DNA from: JBMNIZ01 sp050951405
GTDB taxonomy: Bacteria; Bacillota; DULZ01
Direction of reading: 5' to 3'
DNA: 64,000 nucleotides
Assembly (NCBI GenBank): GCA_050951405.1
Contig: JBMNIZ010000014.1
Span: 1 to 64,000, forward strand
Shown here: positions 55,521-63,982 of the stretch, piece after piece
How the letters are laid out: every line of letters begins with the position of its first letter
Numbering within the stretch: the stretch's first letter is position 1
Position numbers and translations under genes: made by a program
Notes under the pieces: model-generated
Told to the model about the DNA's origin: nothing
Database searches by the model: none
The model's input: the letters and a program-made list of their open reading frames with translations, nothing else

Positions 55521-55546
55521 GCTACCTTTTCAGGTAGCTTTTTTTT
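55521..55546 (+). terminator. sigE terminator, displaced copy downstream of the IS
   Basis: The stem gctacc with ggtagc is followed by seven T here, while the upstream copy at 53801 has lost its T-run to the IS. The original terminator therefore now lies 1.7 kb away from sigE. Confidence 0.75.
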
Positions 55547-55562
55547 GCGCAAAAAGAGCCCG

Positions 55563-55593
55563 GTATAAAAGATTCTTCCTTTGGTAATAATTT
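55563..55593 (+). promoter_or_regulatory. Predicted sigma-F (forespore) promoter of sigG
   Basis: GTATA (55563-55567), exactly 15 bp, then GGTAATAATTT (55583-55593) matches the sigma-F consensus (GywTA, 15 bp, GgnrAnAnTw) at every position. It lies 40 bp before the sigG start. sigG of Bacillus is known to be transcribed first by sigma F. Confidence 0.75.
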
Positions 55594-55632
55594 AGGGTAG
55601 AAAAGGCAGTTTGCAAAATGGGGGCAGCGCTC

Positions 55633-56409
55633 ATGGTTGTCAGCAACAAAGTGGAGATTTGCGGTGTAAATACAAGCAAGTTGCCCGTTTTGTCCAACGA
55701 GAAGATGCGAAAATTGTTCAAGGCGATGCAAGCGGGTGATGAACAGGCCCGGGAAAGCCTGGTTACTGGGAATCTCCGCCTGGTACTCAGTGTGATTCAG
55801 CGTTTTACCAATCGGGGTGAATATGTGGATGACCTTTTTCAAGTAGGCTGCATCGGTTTGATGAAGGCCATTGATAATTTCGACTTGGGCCAAAACGTCA
55901 AGTTCTCAACTTACGCTGTTCCCATGATTATTGGGGAAATTCGCCGCTATTTGCGTGACAATAACCCTATTCGGGTGAGCCGGTCCCTGCGGGATGTGGC
56001 CTACAAGGCTTTGCAAGTGCGAGACGCCCTGGTGAACAAGCATTCCCGGGAGCCCACCATCAATGAGATTGCCGAGGAATTAAAACTCCCCAGGGAAGAA
56101 GTTATCTTTGCATTGGATGCCATCCAGGAACCTGTTTCTTTATTCGAACCAATTTACCATGACGGGGGAGATCCTATTTTTGTAATGGATCAGATCGGCG
56201 ACGAAAAAAATTCGGATGTGAACTGGCTGGAAGGGATTACCGTGCGGGAAGCCCTGGCCAAACTAAATGAACGGGAAAAATTAATCTTAACCTTGCGTTT
56301 TTTTGAAGGGAAGACTCAAATGGAAGTGGCCGATGAAATCGGCATTTCCCAAGCCCAAGTTTCACGATTGGAAAAAGCCGCCCTTAATCATATGCGCAAA
56401 TTCGTTTGA
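55633..56409 (+). CDS. sigG: Late forespore sigma factor SigG
   Basis: Sigma G runs late forespore transcription. The protein of 258 residues begins SNKVEICGVNTSKLPVLSNE, a diagnostic stretch for SigG. Region 2 is VDDLFQVGCIGLMKAIDNFD followed by STYAVPMIIGEIRRYLRD, and region 4 is KTQMEVADEIGISQAQVSRL. ATG 55633 fits the family start; ATG 55618 is an alternative. Unlike sigE the frame is intact. spoIIR follows 22 bp later. Confidence 0.93.
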   Translation: MVVSNKVEICGVNTSKLPVLSNEKMRKLFKAMQAGDEQARESLVTGNLRLVLSVIQRFTNRGEYVDDLFQVGCIGLMKAIDNFDLGQNVKFSTYAVPMIIGEIRRYLRDNNPIRVSRSLRDVAYKALQVRDALVNKHSREPTINEIAEELKLPREEVIFALDAIQEPVSLFEPIYHDGGDPIFVMDQIGDEKNSDVNWLEGITVREALAKLNEREKLILTLRFFEGKTQMEVADEIGISQAQVSRLEKAALNHMRKFV

Positions 56410-56431
56410 CCAGGTAAAGGAGTAGATCTGC

Positions 56432-57076
56432 ATGAAAAGAGTCTTGGTGGGTTTGATTCTCCTGGCCTGTCTGCTGGTGTGGGTTACGATCCAGAAACAG
56501 CCCCAGGCTGCCGTGGCTTATAATCAAAATAACTTGATCAGGCTTCATGTGGTGGCCAACAGTGATCTGGAGGAGGACCAGGAGCTGAAAAAGGAGGTCA
56601 GGAATGTTATTCTCCGGTATTTGGAACCGGAGTTCAGTCAAGTGAAAACCCGTCAGGAAGCAAGAAGCCTTCTGGAAAAAAAACTGAAGATATTGGAAAG
56701 CCTGGCCCAAAAACACCTGCGGCAAGCAGGCAGGGAAGATCCAGTCAGGGCTGAACTGGGACGCTTTCACTTTCCGGCCAGGAGTTACGGGGATTTAGTT
56801 TTGCCTGGCGGAGAATACGAAGCGGTCCGGCTAGTAATCGGTCAGGGCCAAGGGGCCAACTGGTGGTGTGTGCTTTTTCCTCCCCTTTGTTTTTTGGACC
56901 TTTCCTGGGGTTTGGCTGAAAAGGTTGGTGGAAAAGAACCAGCTCTTGCCCCTACCGAGCCCGTTCCCCGGGCTTTTCAGATTAAATTCAAGATCATGGA
57001 AATCTTGAAAGGAAAATCCGGTCTGTTTTCTCCTCTGGCCACCGTTTTCCAAAAGGGGAAAAATCAGCTGCCCTGA
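56432..57076 (+). CDS. spoIIR: Stage II sporulation protein R (SpoIIR)
   Basis: SpoIIR is made in the forespore, is exported, and triggers SpoIIGA to process pro-sigma-E. This 214-residue protein has an N-terminal signal helix (VLVGLILLACLLVWVTI), then LIRLHVVANSDLEEDQELKK, and the family signature GGEYEAVRLVIGQGQGANWW with the following CVLFPPLCF. Its place directly behind sigG and the sigma-F promoter gives it forespore expression. Spacing suggests co-transcription. Confidence 0.92.
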   Translation: MKRVLVGLILLACLLVWVTIQKQPQAAVAYNQNNLIRLHVVANSDLEEDQELKKEVRNVILRYLEPEFSQVKTRQEARSLLEKKLKILESLAQKHLRQAGREDPVRAELGRFHFPARSYGDLVLPGGEYEAVRLVIGQGQGANWWCVLFPPLCFLDLSWGLAEKVGGKEPALAPTEPVPRAFQIKFKIMEILKGKSGLFSPLATVFQKGKNQLP

Positions 57077-57094
57077 AAGAAGGGCATTTTTTCT
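57069..57094 (+). terminator. Rho-independent terminator after spoIIR
   Basis: The stem tgccct with agggca overlaps the stop codon and is followed by TTTTTT. Confidence 0.8.
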
Positions 57095-57203
57095 TTCCAG
57101 ATCAGTTTTCTTCTCTCTCTGAGCGAAACATTGGGGAACATTTTAGGGACTTGCCTCATATATATAGTTACAAGGCAGTTTTTCCGGGGAGAGGAGGATT
57201 ATT

Positions 57204-57464
57204 TTGCTGAAAGTTTCCGACTTGCGGATGCGGGACGTGATCAATATAGTGGATGGGCGGCGTCTGGGAGCGATTAAGGACATCGATTTGGATTTGGAGG
57301 AGGGGCGCATCCGGTCCATCATCTTACCAGGCACAGGCAGATTTATGGGTTGGCTGGGGAGAAACGATGATTTGGTCATACCATGGGAAAAAATTCGAAA
57401 ACTGGGGGTGGATGTGATCCTGGTGGAGATGCCCAATGCTACTGACCCCAAGCATGATCGGTGA
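57204..57464 (+). CDS. YlmC/YmxH-family PRC-barrel protein
   Basis: This 86-residue protein matches the YlmC/YmxH family of Firmicutes: KVSDLRMRDVINIVDGRRLG, AIKDIDLDLEEGRIRSIILP and WEKIRKLGVDVILVE, a small PRC-barrel domain. Members are encoded near sporulation and division genes and their biochemical role is unknown. The start is TTG at 57204 after a GAGGAGG site. Confidence 0.85.
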   Translation: MLKVSDLRMRDVINIVDGRRLGAIKDIDLDLEEGRIRSIILPGTGRFMGWLGRNDDLVIPWEKIRKLGVDVILVEMPNATDPKHDR

Positions 57465-57496
57465 TAAACTAAGGCGATTCTTAGTTTATTTTTTTT
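57465..57496 (+). terminator. Rho-independent terminator after the ymxH-like gene
   Basis: The 9-bp stem taaactaag with cttagttta is followed by eight T. Confidence 0.85.
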
Positions 57497-57652
57497 GGTT
57501 TCCGCAGGTTTTCGGCCAAAAACCGCCGTTTTTTGCCAAAAAAGCTGTTTTATCTTTTATTCTGTTCCCCTGAAAGAAATTGACGCAACAAGATGTAGTA
57601 GGTTATACTAAAAAATAATACAATATATTGGGCAATAAAGGGGGTTGGTCAA

Positions 57653-58114
57653 GTGAAATGTCCTTTTTGTACTCATCCGGATTCCAAGGTGTTGGATTCC
57701 AGGTCGGCAGAAGAAGGGACCACCATCCGCAGACGCCGGGAGTGTTTAAGTTGCAGCAAGCGCTTTACAACTTATGAAAAGTTGGAAGCGCTTCCTTTAG
57801 TCGTGGTGAAAAAAAATGGGCAGCGGGAAGTCTTCAGTGCCAATAAAATTTTAACCGGCCTGATCAAGGCCTGTGAAAAGCGTCCGGTTTCTGTGGAGAC
57901 CTTGGAAGCAGTGGTCAGGGAGATTGAGAGGGAAATCTTGAATACCATGGAGCGGGAAGTAAGCAGTCAGGTCATCGGGGAAATGGTGATGGAACGTCTG
58001 CAGGAGCTGGATCCTGTGGCCTATGTGCGATTTGCTTCTGTTTATCGGGAGTTCAAAGATCTGGATTCTTTTATGCACGAACTGGAGAACTTGTTAAGAA
58101 AAAAGAGCCGTTAG
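57653..58114 (+). CDS. nrdR: Transcriptional repressor NrdR
   Basis: NrdR senses dATP and represses ribonucleotide reductase genes. The 153-residue protein has a zinc ribbon (CPFC at residues 3 to 6, then RRRECLSCSKRFTTYEK) and an ATP-cone (VVVKKNGQREVFSANKILTG). The start is GTG at 57653 after AAAGGGGG. It lies just upstream of the class III reductase genes, its likely targets. I looked for an NrdR box in the leader but found only a weak candidate. Confidence 0.93.
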   Translation: MKCPFCTHPDSKVLDSRSAEEGTTIRRRRECLSCSKRFTTYEKLEALPLVVVKKNGQREVFSANKILTGLIKACEKRPVSVETLEAVVREIEREILNTMEREVSSQVIGEMVMERLQELDPVAYVRFASVYREFKDLDSFMHELENLLRKKSR

Positions 58115-58125
58115 GAGGGCTTTTG

Positions 58126-60138
58126 ATGCTGAAAAAAATTTGCAAAAGAGACGGGCGCATTGTGGATTTCGATAAGACCAAGATTACCGAAGCCATTTTT
58201 AAAGCGGCTCAGGCTGTGGGTGGTGACGACCGGGAGACTGCTGCTCTGCTGACGGAAGAGGTAGTAAGGCTGCTGACCATCAAATACCCCCAGGAAATCT
58301 TTTCCGTGGAGGATGTGCAGGACATTGTGGAAAAGGTGCTGATTGAGGCCGGACATGCCCGCACAGCCAAAGCCTATATCCTCTACCGGGCCCAGAGAAC
58401 CAATATCCGGGAAGCAAAATCCGATTTGATGGCTGCTGTAGCGGAGATTCTCAAAGAGACCAACCGGGAAAATGCCAACGTGAGCAATTCCCCCTCGGCA
58501 AAAATGCTGCAGATCGCAAGTGCCGCCAGTAAACAGTATTATTTGAGCCGGGTTGTTCCGGAACCCTTTGCCCAGGCTCACCGACAAGGCCGGATTCATA
58601 TTCATGACCTGGATTTTTACGGAAAAACCTTGACCTGTATACATATTCCCCTGGGGAAGCTCTTGGCCGGAGGATTTGATAACGGACACGGCTATATCAG
58701 GCCTCCCAAAAGGCCGGCCTCTGCTACCGCTTTGGCTGCCATCATTCTGCAGAGTTCACAGAACGACATGCATGGCGGCCAGTCCTATGCTTTTTTCGAT
58801 CGGGAACTGGCTCCTTACGTTGAAGGAGCCAGTGAAGAGGAGACTTATCAGGCTATGGAAGCCTTTATCTATAATTTGAACTCCATGCATTCCCGGGCCG
58901 GGGCCCAGGTGCCTTTTAGCAGTGTCAACCTGGGGACCGATGTTAGTGAAGGAGGGCGTAGAGTCACCAGAAACCTGCTCCTGGCTTACGAAAAGGGCTT
59001 GGGCAGGGGGGAAACACCTCTTTTTCCCAATATTATCTTCCGGGTTAAAAAAGGTGTCAACCTGGAGCCCCAAGACCCCAACTATGACCTGTTCCGCCTT
59101 GCTTTGCGGGTGGCAGGTCAGAGAATGAATCCTACTTTCAGTTTTATGGACTCATCTTTTAATCGACCTTTTGATGATGAAGTAGGTTATATGGGCTGCC
59201 GCACCCGGGTCATTTCCAACCGGCGGGGACCGGAGGTCTCCAATGGGAGAGGCAATTTGTCCTTTACCTCCATTAATTTGCCGAGGCTGGCCATTGAAGC
59301 CAAGGGGCAGCTGGGCAAATTTTATCGCCAACTGGAGGAGACCTTTGAACTGGTGGCGGAACAGCTTCTCCACCGTTTTCATATCCAGGCTCATTTACGG
59401 ATCAAGGACATGCCTTTCCTCATGGGGCAAGGACTTTATTTGGGGTCGGACAAGCTGGGATGGGACGAGCCCATCGAAGCTGCTATTGTTCATGGCACAT
59501 TAACCATTGGTTTTATTGGTTTGGCTGAGACCCTGACGGCGCTGTTGGGAGCACATCATGGGGAAAAGCAGGAGGCCCAGGAATTGGGGTTGGAGATTGT
59601 GGCCAGAATGCGCGCCTTTACTGATCGGATGTCTGAGGAAACTAATTTGAATTTTTCTTTGCTGGCAACGCCGGCGGAAGGCTTGTCAGGCAGGTTTGTC
59701 AGCATCGATCGGGATAATTACGGCCTATTACCGGGGATTACTGACAAGGAATACTATACAAATTCCTTTCATCTACCGGTCAGCTTCCCGGTGGGAGCTT
59801 ACGAGAAAATCAGCTTGGAAGGACCCTATCATAAATATTGCAATGGAGGCCACATCAGTTACGTGGAACTGGCTTCCCCTCCGGGACCAAACTGGGAAGC
59901 TGTCGAGACTTTGGTGAGAGCAATGGGGGAGAACGATATGGGTTATGGAGGAATTAATTTTCCCATCGATTTCTGTACCGCTTGTGCACACCAGGGAGTG
60001 ATCAATGAGGATCATTGCCCGGTCTGCGGTAGCAGTCGAATTCGGCGGATCCGGCGCATCACCGGCTACTTCAGCAGTACTGACCGTTTTAATGATGCCA
60101 AGCTGGCAGAGTTGCAGGACCGGGTGCATCACCTGTAG
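58126..60138 (+). CDS. nrdD: Anaerobic ribonucleoside-triphosphate reductase NrdD
   Basis: This 670-residue class III reductase makes deoxyribonucleotides without oxygen, using a glycyl radical formed by NrdG. It has an N-terminal ATP-cone (KRDGRIVDFDKTKITEAIFK), catalytic domain motifs (HIHDLDFYGKTLTCIH, QSSQNDMHGGQSYAFFD), and a C-terminal zinc site (CTACAHQG, then CPVCGS). The glycyl radical loop is RRITGYFSSTDRFNDAK. ATG 58126 follows TAGGAGGG. The presence of this enzyme supports an anaerobic host. Confidence 0.94.
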   Translation: MLKKICKRDGRIVDFDKTKITEAIFKAAQAVGGDDRETAALLTEEVVRLLTIKYPQEIFSVEDVQDIVEKVLIEAGHARTAKAYILYRAQRTNIREAKSDLMAAVAEILKETNRENANVSNSPSAKMLQIASAASKQYYLSRVVPEPFAQAHRQGRIHIHDLDFYGKTLTCIHIPLGKLLAGGFDNGHGYIRPPKRPASATALAAIILQSSQNDMHGGQSYAFFDRELAPYVEGASEEETYQAMEAFIYNLNSMHSRAGAQVPFSSVNLGTDVSEGGRRVTRNLLLAYEKGLGRGETPLFPNIIFRVKKGVNLEPQDPNYDLFRLALRVAGQRMNPTFSFMDSSFNRPFDDEVGYMGCRTRVISNRRGPEVSNGRGNLSFTSINLPRLAIEAKGQLGKFYRQLEETFELVAEQLLHRFHIQAHLRIKDMPFLMGQGLYLGSDKLGWDEPIEAAIVHGTLTIGFIGLAETLTALLGAHHGEKQEAQELGLEIVARMRAFTDRMSEETNLNFSLLATPAEGLSGRFVSIDRDNYGLLPGITDKEYYTNSFHLPVSFPVGAYEKISLEGPYHKYCNGGHISYVELASPPGPNWEAVETLVRAMGENDMGYGGINFPIDFCTACAHQGVINEDHCPVCGSSRIRRIRRITGYFSSTDRFNDAKLAELQDRVHHL

Positions 60139-60159
60139 GAAAAGGGGAGGGGAGTAAAA

Positions 60160-60681
60160 TTGTATTTACGGGTGGCTGGCGTTGTGCCTGAAAGCATTGT
60201 GGACGGGCCAGGGATCCGCTACACTGTTTTTGTCCAAGGTTGCTGTCACCGCTGTCCCGGTTGCCACAATCCCCAAACCCATCCTCTCGATGGAGGGGAG
60301 AAAGTGGCTGTGGAAGATTTGTTAAAGGACATCAAGGGCAGGAAGCTGCTCAGGGGGGTCACTTTTTCCGGCGGGGAACCTTTCCTGCAGCCCGGTCCCT
60401 TGGCCTATCTCGGACGCCAGGTCCGACAAATGGGTTTGACGGTGATCACTTATACCGGTTTTCTTTTTGAAGACATCCTGGGAAAAAGCAGAAAAGAGCG
60501 CGATTTTCGGGAGTTATTGCTGGTATCCCATTGGCTGATTGACGGTCCTTTTGTGATCCAGCGCCGGGACTGGAAGCTCAGTTATCGGGGTTCCAGTAAC
60601 CAGAGGATTATCGACGTACCCGCCAGTTTAAAGGAAAGGCGCACCTGTATTCTGGAGCCGGAAAAGCGCCTGACAGGTTGA
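60160..60681 (+). CDS. nrdG: Anaerobic RNR activating protein NrdG
   Basis: NrdG is a radical SAM enzyme that installs the glycyl radical on NrdD. This 173-residue protein has VVPESIVDGPGIRYTVFVQG, the 4Fe-4S motif CCHRCPGC (CxxxCxxC), and GVTFSGGEPFLQPGPLA for SAM binding. The start is TTG at 60160, 21 bp after nrdD, consistent with one transcript. About 245 bp without a gene separate it from pgeF. Confidence 0.92.
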   Translation: MYLRVAGVVPESIVDGPGIRYTVFVQGCCHRCPGCHNPQTHPLDGGEKVAVEDLLKDIKGRKLLRGVTFSGGEPFLQPGPLAYLGRQVRQMGLTVITYTGFLFEDILGKSRKERDFRELLLVSHWLIDGPFVIQRRDWKLSYRGSSNQRIIDVPASLKERRTCILEPEKRLTG

Positions 60682-60926
60682 GATCTCTTTTTGAATTGCG
60701 AAAGTTCACCGGTTTTGGCCATTTTCCGGTCAAGACCTTTTTTCTTTTGGCAGGGATTCCTTTTTGTCTAACTCTGCTTGTTGCCCGGGTTTTCCCGCTG
60801 AGCTTATATATTATCTTATTTGCAAACAGTTCTCCGAAACAGGCAAACAAGTTTTCCCGGAGGATTTGCTCCCTTTTCATCTTGGGTTATAATAATGTCA
60901 ATGGCACTTTCTTCAGGAGGCAAGGG

Positions 60927-61778
60927 ATGGCCTTTTCTTTTACGGCAGTAAACGGCATAGGCATCTTGACTATCCCGGCTTTTACCCGGACCGGCTTGGT
61001 TAAACACGCTTTTACCACTCGCCATCGCGGCTTTAGCCGGGCTCCTTATGCCAGTCTAAATATGGCTTTACATGTGGGGGATGACCAACAGGCCGTCATC
61101 TGGAACCGGCGTCAGGTATGTGCTGCTCTTGGGCTGGATTCTTCCGCTTTGGTGGCCGCTCAACAAGTGCATGGGGAAGGAGTCGCGGTCATCAAAGATT
61201 TCGATCGGGGCAGGGGAGCAGTGGACTACGCTGAGACCATACCAGCTGCCGATGCTCTGATCACCAATTGTCCGGGCCTGCCTTTAAGCCTTTATTACGC
61301 CGACTGTGTCCCGCTGATGATCCTGGATCCGCTGGTGCCGGCCATAGGTCTGGTGCATGCGGGTTGGAAGGGAACTGCCTTGCAAATCGGGGCGAAGACA
61401 GTCAAGATGATGGAGAGGGAGTTCGGCAGCCGGCCGGAGGACTGTTTGGTGGGCATCGGCCCCAGCATTGGGCCTTGTTGCTATGAAGTGGGTGAGCAGG
61501 TGTTAAGGGAGATCAAGTCCAGTTATGTAGGGTGGAGAGAATTGGTGAAAGAGCAGCCCGGAGAACGCTGGATGTTGGATCTGCGGCTGGCGAACAGGAT
61601 TTCTCTGCTGGAAAGCGGGGTTCTCCCGAGAAATATTCATGAAAGTGATTATTGCACTTCCTGTCGTACTGACCTGTTCTTCTCCCACCGGGCGGAAGGG
61701 GGCAGAACAGGCAGAATGGCTGCTTTGATTATGTTGGAAGACGGGGATGGGAAAAGTGGCTTCAACTCCCAGGGTTAA
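60927..61778 (+). CDS. pgeF: PgeF/YlmD purine nucleoside phosphorylase-like (laccase domain)
   Basis: This 283-residue multicopper polyphenol oxidase (YfiH/YlmD) family protein was called PgeF for peptidoglycan editing; some members act as purine nucleoside phosphorylases. Motifs are VAAQQVHGEGVAVI, LSLYYADCVPLMILD, AIGLVHAGWKGTALQI, IGPSIGPCCYEVG and the C-terminal CTSCRTDLFFSHRAEGG. ATG 60927 follows AGGAGG; the frame is open further upstream but lacks family sequence. It overlaps the next gene by 32 nt. Confidence 0.9.
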   Translation: MAFSFTAVNGIGILTIPAFTRTGLVKHAFTTRHRGFSRAPYASLNMALHVGDDQQAVIWNRRQVCAALGLDSSALVAAQQVHGEGVAVIKDFDRGRGAVDYAETIPAADALITNCPGLPLSLYYADCVPLMILDPLVPAIGLVHAGWKGTALQIGAKTVKMMEREFGSRPEDCLVGIGPSIGPCCYEVGEQVLREIKSSYVGWRELVKEQPGERWMLDLRLANRISLLESGVLPRNIHESDYCTSCRTDLFFSHRAEGGRTGRMAALIMLEDGDGKSGFNSQG

Positions 61779-62718
61779 GAAAGCAAATCGTCGGAAATTG
61801 CGGAGACGTCTGCTCTCCCGGGGGGAAAAAGTTGTTCTTCTTTTCTTGTTTTGCGCTTTAGTCTGGCTGGCGGCCGGTAGGGCATACCAAGTAATTGTGG
61901 CCGGTTTAGTGCGAACTTACACCGTAGAAACCGGGATTTTGGAAAGAAAGCTATCTGTTGACCAAGCTTTGATTTTCCGGGAGGAACAGGTGGTCTTGGC
62001 TCCCTGGAGGGGAAGGGTACGGCTGCTGATGCAAGAAGGGGAAAGGGCCCCTGCAGGAGCGGTGGTGGTAGAACTGATCTCCGAGGGAGTCGATCAAGTG
62101 AAGAAACTGGAGCTTACAGCCCCCAGGGCCGGGCTGGTTTCCTTTCACTCTGATGGATTGGAGACGGTTTTCAGGCCCGATTTAGTTGATACTTTACAAT
62201 TGGAAAAAATCAATTATTCGGCGGAGAGCCGGATGATTTCTGACGGCGAGACAGTGGAAAGAGGAGAAAGGGTTTTTAAGATAGTCAATAACCTGCGGCC
62301 TTTTTTCCTGAGTTTAACATTGGATACAGACGATTTGGATTCTCTTCCCCGGACGGGTGGAAGCTTGGGCATTCGGGTCAAGGGCCAGGAGCAGCTGTAT
62401 CCGGGCAAAGTAGTTAACATAATCTCCCGAGGGGTGGTAGGGCAAGTGATTTTATCTGTGGATCGGGGAGATGCTTTGCTTCGGGATCGCTATCTTGATC
62501 TTGACCTGATTCTGGAAAGCAAAAGGGGACTGCAAATTCCTTCCAGGGCAATTGTCTACCGGGAAAATAGGGCCGGAGTATATAAAGCAACCGCCAAAGG
62601 TTTTCGCTGGGTACCTGTGGAATTGCTTTTCCAGGAAGGGGAGGCAATTATTGTGGAGGGCTTGTACAGGGGCGATCGCATTGCGATCAATCCCGAGGCC
62701 ATTGAGCGAAGGAACTGA
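61747..62718 (+). CDS. HlyD-like membrane-anchored protein, unknown
   Basis: This 323-residue protein has a basic N-terminus, one membrane helix (VVLLFLFCALVWLAAGRAYQ) and an extracytoplasmic part. That part has barrel-sandwich (biotinyl-lipoyl-like) features (VLAPWRGRVRLLMQEGERAP, GAVVVELISEG) and the HlyD-type C-terminal stretch (LQIPSRAIVYRENRAGVYKA, then GDRIAINPEAIE). Such proteins sit between ylmD and ylmE in many Clostridia. No transporter partner is adjacent, so an export role is not obvious; a role at the division site is a guess from position. Confidence 0.75.
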   Translation: MGKVASTPRVKKANRRKLRRRLLSRGEKVVLLFLFCALVWLAAGRAYQVIVAGLVRTYTVETGILERKLSVDQALIFREEQVVLAPWRGRVRLLMQEGERAPAGAVVVELISEGVDQVKKLELTAPRAGLVSFHSDGLETVFRPDLVDTLQLEKINYSAESRMISDGETVERGERVFKIVNNLRPFFLSLTLDTDDLDSLPRTGGSLGIRVKGQEQLYPGKVVNIISRGVVGQVILSVDRGDALLRDRYLDLDLILESKRGLQIPSRAIVYRENRAGVYKATAKGFRWVPVELLFQEGEAIIVEGLYRGDRIAINPEAIERRN

Positions 62719-62830
62719 TCAAAAGCATAGTTTTTAGTATTTTCTTCTGACAAACTGATAGAACTAGCTGATTTGTAGCAGGAATCCTTTGGATTCTATA
62801 GAAAAATAATTTATGTTTGGGGGAGATAAG

Positions 62831-63520
62831 GTGAAGAATATTGCAGCAGCATTGGCCGAGATCCGCCGGCGGATAGAGCGGGCTGCCGCTAAAGCGGGCC
62901 GAGATCCCGCTTCCATCCAGCTGGTAGCAGTAACTAAGAACGTGGAAATTCCCCTGATTGAGGAAGCCTGTGCCCAGGGATTGACGGACTTGGGGGAAAA
63001 TAGGGTGCAGGAGCTGGTGAAGAAATATGAAGTCTTGGGTGATGTAGTCCGCTGGCACCTGATCGGCCATTTACAGACGAATAAGGTGAAATATATCGTC
63101 GATAAGGTGGCTTTGGTGCATTCCCTGGACCGGATGAGTCTGGCCAAGGAAATTAACAAAAGGGCAGGATCTGTGGGCAGGAAATTACCGGTATTGGTAC
63201 AGGTGAATGTGGCGGAAGAGGAGAGTAAGTTTGGGTTAAAAGTAGAAGAAGTGCTGCCTTTCATCCGGGAAGTAAAGGACATGGAGTGGATTTCCATTCA
63301 GGGTTTGATGACCATGGCCCCTTTGGTGGACGATCTCGAGAAGGTACGGCCGGTATTTCGCAGTTTGAAAGAGCTGCAGGAGGAAATTTCCTCCCATGAC
63401 TTGCCAGGAGTGGAAATGCGTTACCTGTCTATGGGTATGACCAATGATTTCGAAGTGGCGATAGAAGAAGGAGCCAATATCATTCGCATCGGTACCGCTA
63501 TATTCGGGAGCCGTGATTAA
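62831..63520 (+). CDS. PLP homeostasis protein YggS/YlmE
   Basis: This 229-residue protein of the YggS/PROSC family binds pyridoxal phosphate and keeps its cellular level balanced. The PLP lysine is in IQLVAVTKNVEIPLIEEA; other motifs are LGENRVQELVKKYE, RWHLIGHLQTNKVKYI and GVEMRYLSMGMTNDFEVAIE, ending with IRIGTAIFGSRD. GTG 62831 lies 5 bp after GGGGGAG; ATG 62813 lacks such a site. It is directly upstream of sepF, as in most Firmicutes. Confidence 0.92.
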   Translation: MKNIAAALAEIRRRIERAAAKAGRDPASIQLVAVTKNVEIPLIEEACAQGLTDLGENRVQELVKKYEVLGDVVRWHLIGHLQTNKVKYIVDKVALVHSLDRMSLAKEINKRAGSVGRKLPVLVQVNVAEEESKFGLKVEEVLPFIREVKDMEWISIQGLMTMAPLVDDLEKVRPVFRSLKELQEEISSHDLPGVEMRYLSMGMTNDFEVAIEEGANIIRIGTAIFGSRD

Positions 63521-63535
63521 AAGGGGGCTGAGAAG

Positions 63536-63982
63536 ATGGGAAAAAAGCTCATGGAAAAGGTTTTTAATTTGATCGGTTTTGAGCTGGAAGAGGATGTGGA
63601 AAAGGAAGAAGAAAGAGGGGTTAGCAAAGGGGAAGCATACGGCCCTTTCAGGCCGAAGAAAAACAATCTGGTAGGTCTTCCTACGGCCATGCGCCCCTTA
63701 AAAATGGTCATTTCCAAGCCGGTCAGGTTCGAACAAGTTCAGGTGATTGCAGATTATCTGAAGATTCGCCAGCCGGTGGTGGTGAATGTGGAGGAATTGG
63801 ATTTAACTGTGGCTCGGCGAGTGATGGACTTTTTGAGTGGGACTGTCTATGCCTTAAATGGTAGTATGCAAAAAATCAGCAGCGGAATCTTCTTGTTCGT
63901 GCCAGACAATGTGGAAGTAACCGGCGATGTGGATCAGATAAAAACGGAAGAGGGGCTTTTTGGGGTGCCCAAGGCGAAATAA
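63536..63982 (+). CDS. sepF: Cell division protein SepF
   Basis: SepF binds FtsZ and anchors it to the membrane. The 148-residue protein starts with a membrane-targeting amphipathic helix (MGKKLMEKVFNLIGFE), then a charged linker, then the SepF domain (VISKPVRFEQVQVIADYLKI, RQPVVVNVEELDLTVARRVM, DFLSGTVYALNGSMQKISSG). The next gene of this block begins beyond the window edge. Confidence 0.93.
   Translation: MGKKLMEKVFNLIGFELEEDVEKEEERGVSKGEAYGPFRPKKNNLVGLPTAMRPLKMVISKPVRFEQVQVIADYLKIRQPVVVNVEELDLTVARRVMDFLSGTVYALNGSMQKISSGIFLFVPDNVEVTGDVDQIKTEEGLFGVPKAK

Noticed and set aside
57600..57650. NrdR box upstream of nrdR (tacaatatattg)
   Set aside because: Only a partial match to the 16-bp consensus and no paired second box at the usual spacing, so not listed as a site.
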